Shown: positions 9,244-18,865 of the stretch, piece after piece
Layout: every line of letters starts with the position of its first letter
Numbering within the stretch: the first letter of the stretch is position 1
NCBI GenBank assembly: GCA_040401595.1
Contig: JBBAOE010000002.1
Location: 124,001 to 188,000, forward strand
From: RFPW01 sp040401595
GTDB lineage: Bacteria > Pseudomonadota > Gammaproteobacteria > Burkholderiales > Burkholderiaceae_E
Length of the DNA stretch: 64,000 nucleotides
Reading direction: 5' to 3'
Program-made: the position numbers and the translations under genes
The notes under the pieces: model-generated
Databases searched by the model: none
What the model was told of the DNA's origin: nothing
What the model saw: only the letters and a program-made list of their open reading frames with translations

Positions 9244-10536
9244 TTAACGTCGCACGAGGCCGCGAGAAAAATCCATGATCAGGCGTGTTGCCAGATAGAG
9301 TCGGGGTTCGATCGAATCGATCAGAATGTATTCGTCATCGTTCGAATGGGCGCCAAAGCTCAGCAGTCCAAAGCGTTCCAGAACGGGATTGGTTGTTTGT
9401 GCGGCCGCAAAGGCTGCATCGGTGCCACCACCGCTGACGCTGTCCACGACCTTGAGCGTCTTGCCAATTTCAGCGTAAATGCGCTGCGCATGCTCACCCA
9501 CCGAAAGTTGGGCGGGATTGAGCGTCAGTGGTGGACGGCGATTCTCGAACGTCATTTCAACCTTCGTGCCCGGAATCAACTGGTTCTTCATGGTGGACCG
9601 GATTTTGGCTTCGAGTCCCGCATAGTCTTCGACATTGGTGACCCGAACATCGGCCGCTGCCTTTGCCTCGGCAGGAATGACATTGCGGTTGGTACCGCCG
9701 GAAACCATCGTCCAGTTCATTTTGACGCCCCGACTGGGGTCGGAGAACTGGCGTGTCTGCAACACCTGATGGGAGAGTTCATAGATGGCATTCAGACCGA
9801 GTTCTGGTGCGCTGCCGGCATGCGAGGCTTTTCCAGTCACCTTCAGGTTGACGGCGGCGATCCCGGCCGTCGCCAGTGACAGCTGGTCAGAATTTGACGG
9901 AGAGCCTTCATGCGACATCGTCAGATCGTGCTCAGCACCCAGTTTCGTCAAAACATTCCTGGAGGCTGGCGAACTGATTTCTTCGTCACCATTGATCAGA
10001 ACAGTCAGCGTGCCGTAATCCTTGAACGACAGTTGATTGAGCATCGCCAGCGTATGAAGAATCACGGCAATGCCGGCCTTGTCATCCCCAATGGCGAGTC
10101 CATAGGCACGATTGCCATCGATTCGGAAGGGTTGCTTCGCGACCATCCCTTTGAGGTACACCGTGTCCATATGGGCGATCAGCAGGATCTTCTTGCTACC
10201 GGTCCCCGTAAACGTCGCCTTGACCATCCGGCCAATTTTGGCTGGCGTATCGTGCATCCGATACGAGTCGGTCCCGGGCTCGATGAATTCCACCTTGCCA
10301 CCCAGACTGACGAGCCGCTCGTAGATGAGTTGGGAGATACGGTCCAGACCTTCGCGATCACCGCTGCCTGATTCGATCGCGACAAGATCCTTCAGGGTAT
10401 CCAATAAAGGGGCCTTGTGGGCCTGGCTTGCTGACCAAACCGCCGCCTCCGGTTCCGCCAGGGCGAGTTGGGAACCCAACAGGGTCGCAAGGGCCAACAC
10501 TGGCGCCAAAACAAGACGTTTCGCTAATGGCTTCAT
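9244..10536 (-). CDS. Exported M20-family metallopeptidase, glutamate carboxypeptidase-like
   Basis: A 430-residue zinc peptidase with an N-terminal signal peptide (hydrophobic VLAPVLALATLLGSQLALA). Active-site motifs are visible: the metal-binding AHMDTVY, GDDKAG with the bridging aspartate, NGDEEISSPAS with the catalytic glutamate pair, and the C-terminal SFGAHSNDDEY histidine region. The domain order matches carboxypeptidase G2-type enzymes, which cleave C-terminal glutamate from folates and peptides. Actual substrate is not known. It is followed by phzF and preceded by slyX on the same strand. Confidence 0.9.
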   Translation of the reverse strand: MKPLAKRLVLAPVLALATLLGSQLALAEPEAAVWSASQAHKAPLLDTLKDLVAIESGSGDREGLDRISQLIYERLVSLGGKVEFIEPGTDSYRMHDTPAKIGRMVKATFTGTGSKKILLIAHMDTVYLKGMVAKQPFRIDGNRAYGLAIGDDKAGIAVILHTLAMLNQLSFKDYGTLTVLINGDEEISSPASRNVLTKLGAEHDLTMSHEGSPSNSDQLSLATAGIAAVNLKVTGKASHAGSAPELGLNAIYELSHQVLQTRQFSDPSRGVKMNWTMVSGGTNRNVIPAEAKAAADVRVTNVEDYAGLEAKIRSTMKNQLIPGTKVEMTFENRRPPLTLNPAQLSVGEHAQRIYAEIGKTLKVVDSVSGGGTDAAFAAAQTTNPVLERFGLLSFGAHSNDDEYILIDSIEPRLYLATRLIMDFSRGLVRR

Positions 10537-10557
10537 CAGGGTTCTACAGCCCGGCGA

Positions 10558-10764
10558 TCAGTAATGTGGTGGCAATTCATCGAACAGACTTCGTGCGACA
10601 GGTGTTGGCGAAGCGCTGAAGTTTTCTTGTTGCAGCCGCGCCAATTCGCGCATCAGGAAATCAATTTGGCGTTGCTGGCGAACAATCACTTCGTTGAGTT
10701 GATCGAGCGCGTCTTCGGTCAACGTCGCCTTGACCTCCAGATTGGTCAGGCGACTGTCGATCAA
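10558..10764 (-). CDS. slyX: SlyX family protein
   Basis: A 68-residue coiled-coil protein beginning with RLTNLEVKATLTEDALDQLN and containing VRQQRQIDFLMRELARL, then a proline-containing tail ending in ELPPHY. This length, heptad pattern and terminal PPHY are the SlyX family's diagnostic features. Its biochemical function is unknown. It lies 17 bases after the cyclic-nucleotide-binding gene. Confidence 0.9.
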   Translation of the reverse strand: MIDSRLTNLEVKATLTEDALDQLNEVIVRQQRQIDFLMRELARLQQENFSASPTPVARSLFDELPPHY

Positions 10765-10781
10765 TTGCAGCTCTGGTTGGC

Positions 10782-11282
10782 TCAGCTTGCAGCCTCGACG
10801 AGCATCCCACTAGCTGCCCGCAGGCGTCGGCTGACGAATTTGGCGATTTCGCGCAGGATTTTCAATGCCAGACTTGGGAAGGTGTTGGACAGGCGGTCGA
10901 ATTCCGCTGAAGACATAACGATCAGCTTCGCGATTGAAGCAGCCGTGCATGTCGCTGAGCGATTTTCTCCGTCGAGCAAGGCCATCTCGCCGAGGATTCG
11001 GCTTTTAAATTCCCGCGTGATCGGGATGGGCTGCTGGCTGGTTCCCTGCTTGGTGATTGAGAACTTACCCTCCACCACAAATGCCATCCAGGTTGCCGTA
11101 GCGCCTTCGACGAATACCCGTTCGCCGGTTCGAAAAGCCCGCAGTTCAACAAAGCTTGCCAGCGTACCCAGTTCGGCGGTGGTCAGATCGTCGAAAAACT
11201 CGCACCCGCGCAAGACAGAAACCCTCGTTTCATGCTCGACAAGGGCCTTACCCGAGAGGGTTTTGTCAGTGGGAGCGGACAT
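10782..11282 (-). CDS. Single-domain cyclic nucleotide-binding (cNMP/CRP-type) protein
   Basis: A 166-residue protein that is essentially one cNMP-binding beta-roll: LRGCEFFDDLTTAELGTLA at the start, GERVFVEGATATWMAFVVEG, and the phosphate-binding-cassette region RILGEMALLDGENRSATCTA, with GEMALLDGENRSA close to the consensus. It ends with a helix and has no DNA-binding domain, so it is probably a stand-alone sensor or regulator rather than a Crp-like activator. It is upstream of slyX and likely co-transcribed with it. Confidence 0.85.
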   Translation of the reverse strand: MSAPTDKTLSGKALVEHETRVSVLRGCEFFDDLTTAELGTLASFVELRAFRTGERVFVEGATATWMAFVVEGKFSITKQGTSQQPIPITREFKSRILGEMALLDGENRSATCTAASIAKLIVMSSAEFDRLSNTFPSLALKILREIAKFVSRRLRAASGMLVEAAS

Positions 11283-11379
11283 AGCAACCTTCAGTATGGC
11301 GATTAAGAGTCAAGATTGACTCTAACCGAGTTTGACACTGCCCGATCTCGGTTGCAACCGCTCGTGGTCCTACTGGTGT

Positions 11380-12249
11380 CTACCAGCGGCCAGATCCGCC
11401 ACCGCCGCCAAATCCCCCACCCCCACCGCGGAATCCGCCGCCACCTGACCCGCCACCACGGCCTCCCCCAAACATCCTGCCCAGCCCCAACAGTCCACCA
11501 CCCCAGAGGGTTAAGGCAAGGGCGATGGCCCCCGCGACGATTGAAATAAAAATGGCCCCGAGCACGAACCAGGCGACCAGGGTGATCAGGATGCCCGTCA
11601 GAAGTGCGCCTGGAATACGGCCAAGAATCCGGCGCAAGATCCCTCCCACCAACAGGGCGGAGATCAAGAGCAGCGGGAGGTACTGGCTCAGGGTGTCCAG
11701 GCCGTCAGAGGTTTTGGGTGTCGGTTTTGGCAGGGGCTCGCCCTCGAGGATCTGGACGATTTCGCCTATTCCAGCAGCGATACCCCCGTAGATATCGTCC
11801 TCCTTGAAGCGCGGCGCAATCGTGTTGTTGATGATCCGTTGGCTTTTCAGGTCGGTCAGCACCCCTTCCAGTCCGTATCCCACTTCGATCCGAAGGCTAC
11901 GATCCGCTTTGGCGATGACCAGGATGACGCCATCGTCGACTTTCTTGCGTCCAATTTTCCATTGTTCAGCGACACGCAATGCGAAGGGTTCGATTGCTTC
12001 TGGACGGGTACTGGGCACCAGTAAAACGGCGATCTGGGTTCCTTTGCGGACCTCAAAGGCAGTCAAAGTCTGTTCGAGAGCCGTTGTCTGTTCTGGACTC
12101 AGGGTTTTGGTGAGGTCCGTGACATGGCCTTGAAGGGGCGGGACTGGAACCAGTGCATTGGCGAGCGGCCAGAGTAGGAGCGCCAGTAGGATCGAGCCGA
12201 CGAGGCTCGCCCGCAGGACCAGAGCCAGGGCGAGCGAGCGGAAGTTCAT
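11380..12249 (-). CDS. TPM-domain membrane protein (YgcG family)
   Basis: About 289 residues: a hydrophobic leader (LVGSILLALLLWPLANALV), then a TPM/YgcG-like periplasmic domain (VTDLTKTLSPEQTTALEQTL through EVGYGLEGVLTD), then transmembrane segments near ALLTGILITLVAWFVLGAIF, and a glycine-rich tail ending in SGRW. This tail is the family's usual ending. ATG at 12249 is my start; TTG at 12282 would overlap the lemA stop (TTGA). LemA and TPM proteins are a recurrent gene pair in bacteria; the joint function is poorly known. Confidence 0.85.
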   Translation of the reverse strand: MNFRSLALALVLRASLVGSILLALLLWPLANALVPVPPLQGHVTDLTKTLSPEQTTALEQTLTAFEVRKGTQIAVLLVPSTRPEAIEPFALRVAEQWKIGRKKVDDGVILVIAKADRSLRIEVGYGLEGVLTDLKSQRIINNTIAPRFKEDDIYGGIAAGIGEIVQILEGEPLPKPTPKTSDGLDTLSQYLPLLLISALLVGGILRRILGRIPGALLTGILITLVAWFVLGAIFISIVAGAIALALTLWGGGLLGLGRMFGGGRGGGSGGGGFRGGGGGFGGGGGSGRW

Positions 12250-12278
12250 CGGGGCAATGTGTTCGTCAAGCCCGGTGC

Positions 12279-12890
12279 TCAATTGGGCCCTGATCCGAAA
12301 CCGACCCGCGGCGGTTGCGCGATCTTCTGTTCATTCTCAACAGAAAAATTAGGTTTCTCCTTGTAACCGAACACCATCGCAGTCAGATTGGACGGGAACT
12401 GGCGGACTGAAACGTTGTATTCCTGTACCGACTTGATGTACCGGTTGCGCGCGACGGTAATCCGGTTTTCGGTACCCTCGAGTTGGGCCTGAAGGTCCCG
12501 AAAGGCTTGATTGGCTCTCAGGGTTGGATAGTTTTCGGCAACCACCAGGAGCCTGGAGAGGGCGCCGGTGAGTTGCCCCTGGGCCTGCTGGAATTTCGCA
12601 AAAGCGGCGGGATCATTGATCAGTTCGGGGGTGGCCTGAATGCCGGTCGCCTGAGCTCGCGCTTGGATGACCTTGGTTAGAGTGTCCTGCTCAAACTGGG
12701 TTTCGCCCTTCACCGTCGCCACCAGGTTGGGCACGAGATCGGCGCGTCGCTGGTACTGATTCAGAACCTCGGACCAACTGGCCTTGATCTGCTCATCCGT
12801 GGTTTGGAAGGTGTTGTACCCACAGCCGCTGAGGGCAACGGGTAGTGCAATCAAGAACGGCGCGATCAAGCCCATCAGGAATCGACGCAT
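12279..12890 (-). CDS. LemA family lipoprotein
   Basis: A 203-residue protein with a lipobox-like leader (LPVALSGCGYN), so probably lipid-anchored, followed by the four-helix LemA core: SEVLNQYQRRADLVPNLVAT, LVVAENYPTLRANQAFRDLQ, TENRITVARNRYIKSVQEYN and VRQFPSNLTAMVFGYKEKP. These are near-consensus for the family. It sits directly upstream of, and just overlaps, the TPM gene, which is the common arrangement. The molecular role is not established. Confidence 0.92.
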   Translation of the reverse strand: MRRFLMGLIAPFLIALPVALSGCGYNTFQTTDEQIKASWSEVLNQYQRRADLVPNLVATVKGETQFEQDTLTKVIQARAQATGIQATPELINDPAAFAKFQQAQGQLTGALSRLLVVAENYPTLRANQAFRDLQAQLEGTENRITVARNRYIKSVQEYNVSVRQFPSNLTAMVFGYKEKPNFSVENEQKIAQPPRVGFGSGPN

Positions 12891-12974
12891 CGAAGGGTCC
12901 TAGGATTGGATTGGCCCTGTGCTGACGCAACTATCAATCCTGCGCGTTTCAGTTAGATCGTCCGGACGAGTGTC

Positions 12975-13736
12975 TCAGGACTGGATATGACCATCAACGA
13001 CATCAATTCGGTCTTTGCATCGTTTTGCCAGCGCTGCGTTATGGGTGACGAACAGCACTGTCGTTCCTTGTTCCTGATTGAATTGCGTCAACAAGTCGAA
13101 GACCGAATCGGCGCTGCGGCTATCGAGATTACCCGTCGGCTCATCGGCGAGGAGTAGCGCGGGGTTCATTGCGAGTGCCCGGGCCAGGGCCACCCTTTGT
13201 TGCTGCCCCCCGCTCAGATGATTTGCCAGATGATCTTGCCAGGGGGTCAGCCCGACCCGACCAATCAGAGACTGCGCGCGGTCGCGCATCGCCGGCGCAG
13301 GAAATCCGGCTGCCCCCAGCATTGGGAGCATCACGTTTTCGAGCGCTGTGAATGCGTTGATCAGGTGGTGGTACTGAAAGACAAAACCAATTTTGTGTCC
13401 GCGCAGCTGGGTGAGTGCGCGATCGTCCAGGTTGGTGGTTTCTTCACCGCAGACTTCCAGAGTTCCGGCGCTTGGTCGGTCGAGCAATCCGATAATGTTC
13501 AGCAGGGTGCTCTTTCCGGAACCGGAGGGGCCCATCACCGCACAGAAACTACCCTGAGGCAGGCTGAGATCTATCTGGTGCAGCACCTCGGTTTCGATCG
13601 GCGTACCGATGTTGTATGCCTTGCAGATACCGCGCAGGCTTATGACGGGTGGGGCGGATCCGACGCCGCCAGACTCGCCATGCGCACCCGTCTCAGGCGA
13701 CGGTTGTGACCCTGGCGACAGCGCGCGGACCGTCAT
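12975..13736 (-). CDS. ABC transporter ATP-binding protein, MacB/LolD type
   Basis: A 253-residue ATPase with Walker A MGPSGSGKSTLLNIIG, signature LSGGQQQRVALARAL and Walker B LLLADEPTGNLDS, characteristic of the LolD/MacB-type ATPases that drive mechanotransmission rather than solute import. The frame extends up to 13808 inside the permease gene, but ATG at 13736 is the natural start, 17 bases after the permease stop. It is the last gene of an adaptor-permease-ATPase set on the minus strand. The substrate (lipoprotein, peptide or small molecule) is not known. Confidence 0.9.
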   Translation of the reverse strand: MTVRALSPGSQPSPETGAHGESGGVGSAPPVISLRGICKAYNIGTPIETEVLHQIDLSLPQGSFCAVMGPSGSGKSTLLNIIGLLDRPSAGTLEVCGEETTNLDDRALTQLRGHKIGFVFQYHHLINAFTALENVMLPMLGAAGFPAPAMRDRAQSLIGRVGLTPWQDHLANHLSGGQQQRVALARALAMNPALLLADEPTGNLDSRSADSVFDLLTQFNQEQGTTVLFVTHNAALAKRCKDRIDVVDGHIQS

Positions 13737-13752
13737 GGCGGGGACTTTTGCA

Positions 13753-14997
13753 TCAGGCACGAATCGCAGCGACAGGGTCGAGTCTTGCCGCCCGCAAGGC
13801 AGGGGCAACGGCTGCGCCGAGCCCCGTGATGCTCGCCAGCCCGAACGTCACCAAAAAGAGTGTGGCGTTGAGGACGAGTGGAATCATTGGTGTGCCATCC
13901 GGATTGCGCATCAGATGTTGCCAGAGCACCAGCGCGCTGATCCCGATGAGGCAACCAATCATCGATCCTGCCAGTCCGAGAAGTCCACCTTGAAGCAGGA
14001 AGACCCGCAAAATCTGGCCTTGCGAAATCCCCATTGCCCGCAAAATGCCGATTTCCCGGGAGCGTTGGACGACTGAGACCACGAGAACGCTGGTGATGCC
14101 GAGGGCGACCGACAGTCCGACGAAGAACCGGATCGCGGTATTCGCAGTGGTCTGTGCACTGATCGCGGCGAAAAACTGCGCGCTGGTCTTGATCCAGCTG
14201 TTGGCTTCAACGCCAGTGAGTTGGGCAACTTGCTGGGCAATGGTTTCAGCTGCATAGACATCGGTCACTGTGATTTCGAGTGAGGTGATCGCGCCCGGAA
14301 GTGCCAGCAGATTCTGGGCGTTTTTCAGGGCAACAAAGACGGACTGTTTGTTCGCGCCGCGGTTGCCGAGGTCGAAAATGCCGATGATATTGAGGATCGC
14401 GCTGGCACCGTTCGCGGTATTGACGCGCAGCTTGTCGCCCACATCGACGCCGAAATCAGTCGCCAGATCGGTACCGATCAGGATGTCGGTTCCGGTTAAA
14501 TTCGATCGACCACGAACAATTTTCTCGTCCAGATGGATGATCGCGTAGTGCAGTTCGGGCTCGATTCCGATCAGGCTAATCCCGCGGCTCGAGTTGCCGC
14601 GAATCGCCAGTGCAGAGCCCGAGGCAACGGGCGAGATCACGACGATATCTGGCAGGCTACGAAGCCGGCTCATGATCGCCTGCCATTGATCGATGCGCTG
14701 CGTGCGTTGGGCGGGGGGTTGAGTCACTGCATCGACCAGTTCGGTACGCCCGGCAGTGATGGTGGTCGCTGTTTGTGGGCGTGAAACCGCGGGATGCGGA
14801 AGAATCTGAATATGCGCTTGTGCCGAAAGGACGCGGCGGATGAAATTCGCCTGCAGGCCAGCCAGAGTCGCCGACATGAACACGATCACTCCCACCCCGA
14901 TTGCAACCCCCGCCAGAATGAACAGGGTTTGCAGACGGCCTTGACGTAAAAAGCGCAGTGCGACGATCCATTCGAACGGTAACCATGGCGTCAGCAT
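13753..14997 (-). CDS. ABC transporter permease, MacB/FtsX type
   Basis: A 414-residue protein with an N-terminal transmembrane segment (LQTLFILAGVAIGVGVIVFM), a large periplasmic MacB_PCD-like domain, and three C-terminal transmembrane segments typical of the FtsX superfamily; EIGILRAMGISQGQILRVFL is the conserved coupling helix. It pairs with the ATPase encoded just downstream and the HlyD-like adaptor just upstream, so the three form a MacAB-like envelope machine in which permease and ATPase are separate chains. Confidence 0.9.
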   Translation of the reverse strand: MLTPWLPFEWIVALRFLRQGRLQTLFILAGVAIGVGVIVFMSATLAGLQANFIRRVLSAQAHIQILPHPAVSRPQTATTITAGRTELVDAVTQPPAQRTQRIDQWQAIMSRLRSLPDIVVISPVASGSALAIRGNSSRGISLIGIEPELHYAIIHLDEKIVRGRSNLTGTDILIGTDLATDFGVDVGDKLRVNTANGASAILNIIGIFDLGNRGANKQSVFVALKNAQNLLALPGAITSLEITVTDVYAAETIAQQVAQLTGVEANSWIKTSAQFFAAISAQTTANTAIRFFVGLSVALGITSVLVVSVVQRSREIGILRAMGISQGQILRVFLLQGGLLGLAGSMIGCLIGISALVLWQHLMRNPDGTPMIPLVLNATLFLVTFGLASITGLGAAVAPALRAARLDPVAAIRA

Positions 14998-15010
14998 GCG
15001 TGGCGTGTTG

Positions 15011-16258
15011 TTAGGGCGTCGCTTGGCCGGGGATCGGTCCTGGCAGACTGATCGGGCGTACCCGAGCGCCCTCCAGAACCAGTTGTGGCTTGAGAATTAC
15101 GGTAGCGCCCTCCGCCAAACCTTCTAGGACTTCGGTGTAGAGGCCACTTTGCAGGCCCAGACGAACGGATTTGCGCACGGCATGGCCAGCCTGAGCGATA
15201 AACGCGCTGGGTGCATTGCCGCTTGAATTCACAATGGCGCCGCTGGGAACCAGCAGTGCATTGACCCGGCGTGCCACGGCGATTTCGACCGACACTGTCA
15301 TGTTCTGGCGCAGAAAATCAGGTGGATTTGGCACATCGAGCTTGACTTCCACTGCGCCCGTTTGAACATCGACTCCCGGGTTGATGTAAGCCAGTTCGGC
15401 TGGGAACTGGGCCTTTGGAAAGGCGTCGGCGGATGCGATCGCTGATTGTCCGAGAGTGAGGAGTCCCAGATTCTTTTCATCGATCTGAACGACGAGTTGC
15501 ATCGAGCCGCTCGGCGAAAGCGTCATCAAGCTTTTTCCGGGCTGCACGACGTCGCCGGCCTCGACCTGCCGATGAATCAGGATGCCACCGCGGGGTGCCC
15601 GGATGGTCGCGTACTGGAGTCGCGACTCGGCCGCCCGAAGCAGGCCCTGAGCCTGGAGGAGGGCATCACGCGAGACTTGCCAGTCACTGCCTCCGACTTG
15701 AACCGTCAGTGCTTGCAGTTGGGCCGAACGGGCTTGTGCGTCGGCGATTTCAGCGGCCTTGACGGCATCCTGTCGTGCAGCATCAGCAATAAAGTTTTGG
15801 GTAAAGAGTGCCTCTTGCCGTTGCTGCTGACGCAGTGCGGTCTGAAGGGTGGCCTGCGCCTGACGGAGTTGTTGAAGCGCGACGGGGCGTTGCACGTTTT
15901 CGATCTGCATTAGCCGTGAGCGAGCCTGGGCGACGGCGGCTTCAGCCTGTTGCCGCGCGGCGAAGAGTTCAGTCGATTCCAGTTCAACCAGGACCGTGCC
16001 CGCCATGACTGTCTGACCTTCACTTACCGGAACCTGACGGACGGTCCCCGTGATTTGCGCACCCAGTTCAACTCGGTGGGGACTTTCAACCCGACCACTT
16101 GCGACAATCACTTTGGTCAGACTGCGTCGGGAAATCAGTTCCGTTTCGACTTCTGTTCCAAGCCACCAGCGCAGTCCGAACCAGCCGGGCAGCGCGAGCG
16201 CCAGGCTGGCGAGCAGCATCCAGCGCATGATCGAGTTGGATCGAGGTGGCGAAGCCAA
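15011..16258 (-). CDS. HlyD/MacA-type periplasmic adaptor (membrane fusion protein)
   Basis: A 415-residue protein with one N-terminal membrane anchor (MLLASLALALPGWFGLRWWL), lipoyl-type halves (ASGRVESPHRVELGAQITGT and ATIRAPRGGILIHRQVEAGD), a long alpha-hairpin in between (QQAEAAVAQARSRLMQIENV and onward) and a C-terminal beta-barrel. This is the standard layout of adaptors bridging an inner-membrane transporter to an outer-membrane channel. It heads the three-gene export operon, 13 bases before the permease. Confidence 0.92.
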   Translation of the reverse strand: MASPPRSNSIMRWMLLASLALALPGWFGLRWWLGTEVETELISRRSLTKVIVASGRVESPHRVELGAQITGTVRQVPVSEGQTVMAGTVLVELESTELFAARQQAEAAVAQARSRLMQIENVQRPVALQQLRQAQATLQTALRQQQRQEALFTQNFIADAARQDAVKAAEIADAQARSAQLQALTVQVGGSDWQVSRDALLQAQGLLRAAESRLQYATIRAPRGGILIHRQVEAGDVVQPGKSLMTLSPSGSMQLVVQIDEKNLGLLTLGQSAIASADAFPKAQFPAELAYINPGVDVQTGAVEVKLDVPNPPDFLRQNMTVSVEIAVARRVNALLVPSGAIVNSSGNAPSAFIAQAGHAVRKSVRLGLQSGLYTEVLEGLAEGATVILKPQLVLEGARVRPISLPGPIPGQATP

Positions 16259-16552
16259 GTCTTGATGGTGTGCCGGAAGTGGAGCGCGGGTCGAGCGGTT
16301 GCAGCCCGAGGTAGAGTCAGCAACTGGCGCTCCCAGCTATCGAACGCCGACACTTTCGTGACGACGGTCTGGCAGGCCAATCCCGAACGCTCGGACAGCC
16401 CCTGGTACGAGTCCATGACCTTGTCTCGCCAGTCGTGGGTCGGTGATTGGGACTCCGTCTTTTGCAGGGTCGCGACCGACCTTCAAGTCATGAGAGAGGC
16501 CCGCGATTCGGGCCTAGGCTGTCGCGCTGGTTCAGTCTGCGGCCCACGCATC
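16259..16552 (-). other. Non-coding interval holding the export-operon promoter region
   Basis: I see no credible gene in this 294-base stretch. It must hold the promoter for the adaptor gene and the 3' end region of the prolyl oligopeptidase transcript (see hairpin at 16497-16515). Frames open across it on the plus strand are shadows of the adaptor gene. Confidence 0.5.
16497..16515 (-). terminator. Candidate hairpin terminator of the oligopeptidase gene
   Basis: A perfect 7-bp stem AGGCCCG/CGGGCCT with a 5-base loop lies about 40 bases beyond the oligopeptidase stop. On the minus strand it is followed by a CTCTCT tract, not a run of T, so it is at best a weak intrinsic terminator. Confidence 0.4.
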
Positions 16553-18865
16553 TCAAGGGTTGGTGATCGGCAAAAATCCGGCTTCGCCGAACTGCCACAG
16601 CAGAAAAGAAAAGATGTCGACAATGCGCTCCCGGGATTGTTCTCTCGTGCTCCCCTGGCCGTGTCCAGCCTGATATTCCAGGCGTAAAAGGACAGGTGGG
16701 ATCGTTTGCCCAAGGGATAAATTCGGGGACGCAGGCAGGGGGGGCAGGGACCCAGCCGGCAGCTTGGCCCGAGCGTGATCGGATTCGGTCATCTGGGCTT
16801 GTACCAGCCTCGAAGCAAACTTGGTCGAGTTCGATACCCGCACACGGATATCATTGACGCCATGTACCAAGAGTGTGGCGGGGTAGCGCTTCCCATCCTG
16901 AATCGCATGGTACGAACTCATGGCGAGCAACGCCCGAAATTGGTCTTCCTGTTTGGTGGTGCCAAACTCTGGAATGTTTGCGACGCCGTTGGGTTCAAGT
17001 TCCATCCGTACGCTGTCCATCACGCCCACCGAGGGAATCGCAGCTGCGAAGAGATCTGGTCGTTCCGTGATGGCCCGACCGACCAGGATGCCACCGGCGC
17101 TACCGCCGTAAATGCCCAAGCGGGTTGGCGAGGTGTAACGGTTCTCGATCAACCATTGTGCTGTTGCGATCGCGTCTTTCCAGGTGTTGGGCTTGGTGGC
17201 GATCTTGCCTGCGAGGTGCCACTCCGAACCGAGCATGCCACCGCCCCGAACGTGGGCGAATGCATAGATACCGCCGCGTTCGACCCAGGTGTAAACACTC
17301 GGACTCAGGAAGGGCGATTCCGTTGTGCCATAGGCACCGTAGCCGTAAAGGATCGTTGGATTGTTTCCATCCAGTTTGACATCGGCGCGCGAAATGATCG
17401 ACAGGGGAACCAGTGTGCCGTCGTGACTGGGGACCATGACTTCACGAGAGATGATCCCCGGAGGGGTATCGAATGTGCCGGCTTTTGCCAACTGTATCTG
17501 CGTCACCTGACCGTTCTTTGGATTAAAACGATAGGGCTTGCTGGTCCGGGTCCAGGCGCCCAGGCTAAGGAGTGCGCCATCGTTGGCTGAATCGGCCGAG
17601 AGGCCCACGGTGCCGCTGAATGGCAGGGCGACCGTCTGGATGTCGATACTGTTCTGATGGGGTACCCGAAGCACTGACCCCAGGACGCCATCTCGCTTTG
17701 AGATATAAAGACCGTCGCGGGCGGCCGCGAGGTCGTAGATGACGCTCGTGCTCGCGGGAAGAACAACCTCGCTGTGTGCGAAGCTGGGTTTGTCCAGCGG
17801 AATGCGCAGGACCTTGAAACGGGGAGCACCGGCGTCCGTTCGAACATAGATCCATCCGCCTCCGAACACGATTCCGTGGACCCGATCGGCCTGGCTGATG
17901 ACAGGACGCCACCGCGCCTTGCCCTGAATGACGTCGTCGAGATCCGCCAGGTAAAGAGCGTTACGTCGGTCAACGCCAAATGCTGCGATCAGGGCCGCGG
18001 TTCGGGTTCCACGGATCTGTGCGACATAGCCCGAAACATAGTCAGGCAAATTGAGCTCAGGCGCTCGTGATGCACTGAAAACGATTCGGTCACCATTCTC
18101 GGGGCTTGCGCCATCGAGGCGACGGAAGTGCCGGGCTCTGTCACCAAATCGCTCGGTGGCTGGTCGTTCTTGATAATTGGAACGTAGTCTGGAGTAGAAA
18201 AATCCGCTGCTGTCGTCCAACCAGGAAACGCTGGCATATCGAATGGCGTCGACAGGTTCGATCAGTGCGGTGCCGGTGTCGACGTCGACGACGTGCATCG
18301 TACCGATTTCGCTACCTCCGACCTGGACCGCATAAGCGACCCGGCGACCATCGGGGGAGGGTGCGTAGTCCATGATGGCATGCGGACTCCCGGTCGATTC
18401 ACTGAGCGATTTAGGGTCGAAGATGACTTTTTCTGCGCCCTCCAGACCTTGCCGCCAGACGAGTCGAAACTGATTGTCCTCAGGGTCGCGTTTCAGGTAG
18501 AACCATCGGTCACTCGCCGTTGGGCGAATCTGTGAGGCTGTGCCGCTCGCCGAGTTTTCCACTTGTGTGAGTCGGGCCAGTAGGGTTGACCGACCAGGGA
18601 TTTTTTTCAGGATGCTGGCCGTTGCATCTGCCTGATCCCGCATCCACCGGGCAACGTCCGGGTTTTGCGTGTTTTCCAGAAATCGGTAGGGATCGGTGAC
18701 AGTGACCCCCCAGTAAGTGTCACTGACCGGACTGGCGGGTAGAGGAGGCGCCAGCTCAACGCCTGCAATGCGGGCTGCGAGGGCAATGTTCAGACTCCAG
18801 GTGAAGCTGAATGCGAGGGTCAGGATGGATTTCAACGTCCTGCTGACAAATGAAGTTTGAGACAT
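16553..18865 (-). CDS. Secreted prolyl oligopeptidase family serine peptidase (S9A)
   Basis: A 770-residue enzyme with a signal peptide (SILTLAFSFTWSLNIALAA), an N-terminal seven-bladed propeller (from about residue 50 on, opening with DTYWGVTVTDPYRFLENTQN) and a C-terminal alpha/beta-hydrolase domain. The nucleophile is in GIYGGSAGGILVG, the aspartate in LVHGVNDIRV and the histidine in YQAGHGQGS, so the catalytic triad is complete. ATG at 18865 after GAAG is preferred over the upstream in-frame codon at 18934, because the former directly begins the signal peptide. Export suggests periplasmic peptide degradation. It is divergent from the TRAP operon. Confidence 0.92.
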   Translation of the reverse strand: MSQTSFVSRTLKSILTLAFSFTWSLNIALAARIAGVELAPPLPASPVSDTYWGVTVTDPYRFLENTQNPDVARWMRDQADATASILKKIPGRSTLLARLTQVENSASGTASQIRPTASDRWFYLKRDPEDNQFRLVWRQGLEGAEKVIFDPKSLSESTGSPHAIMDYAPSPDGRRVAYAVQVGGSEIGTMHVVDVDTGTALIEPVDAIRYASVSWLDDSSGFFYSRLRSNYQERPATERFGDRARHFRRLDGASPENGDRIVFSASRAPELNLPDYVSGYVAQIRGTRTAALIAAFGVDRRNALYLADLDDVIQGKARWRPVISQADRVHGIVFGGGWIYVRTDAGAPRFKVLRIPLDKPSFAHSEVVLPASTSVIYDLAAARDGLYISKRDGVLGSVLRVPHQNSIDIQTVALPFSGTVGLSADSANDGALLSLGAWTRTSKPYRFNPKNGQVTQIQLAKAGTFDTPPGIISREVMVPSHDGTLVPLSIISRADVKLDGNNPTILYGYGAYGTTESPFLSPSVYTWVERGGIYAFAHVRGGGMLGSEWHLAGKIATKPNTWKDAIATAQWLIENRYTSPTRLGIYGGSAGGILVGRAITERPDLFAAAIPSVGVMDSVRMELEPNGVANIPEFGTTKQEDQFRALLAMSSYHAIQDGKRYPATLLVHGVNDIRVRVSNSTKFASRLVQAQMTESDHARAKLPAGSLPPLPASPNLSLGQTIPPVLLRLEYQAGHGQGSTREQSRERIVDIFSFLLWQFGEAGFLPITNP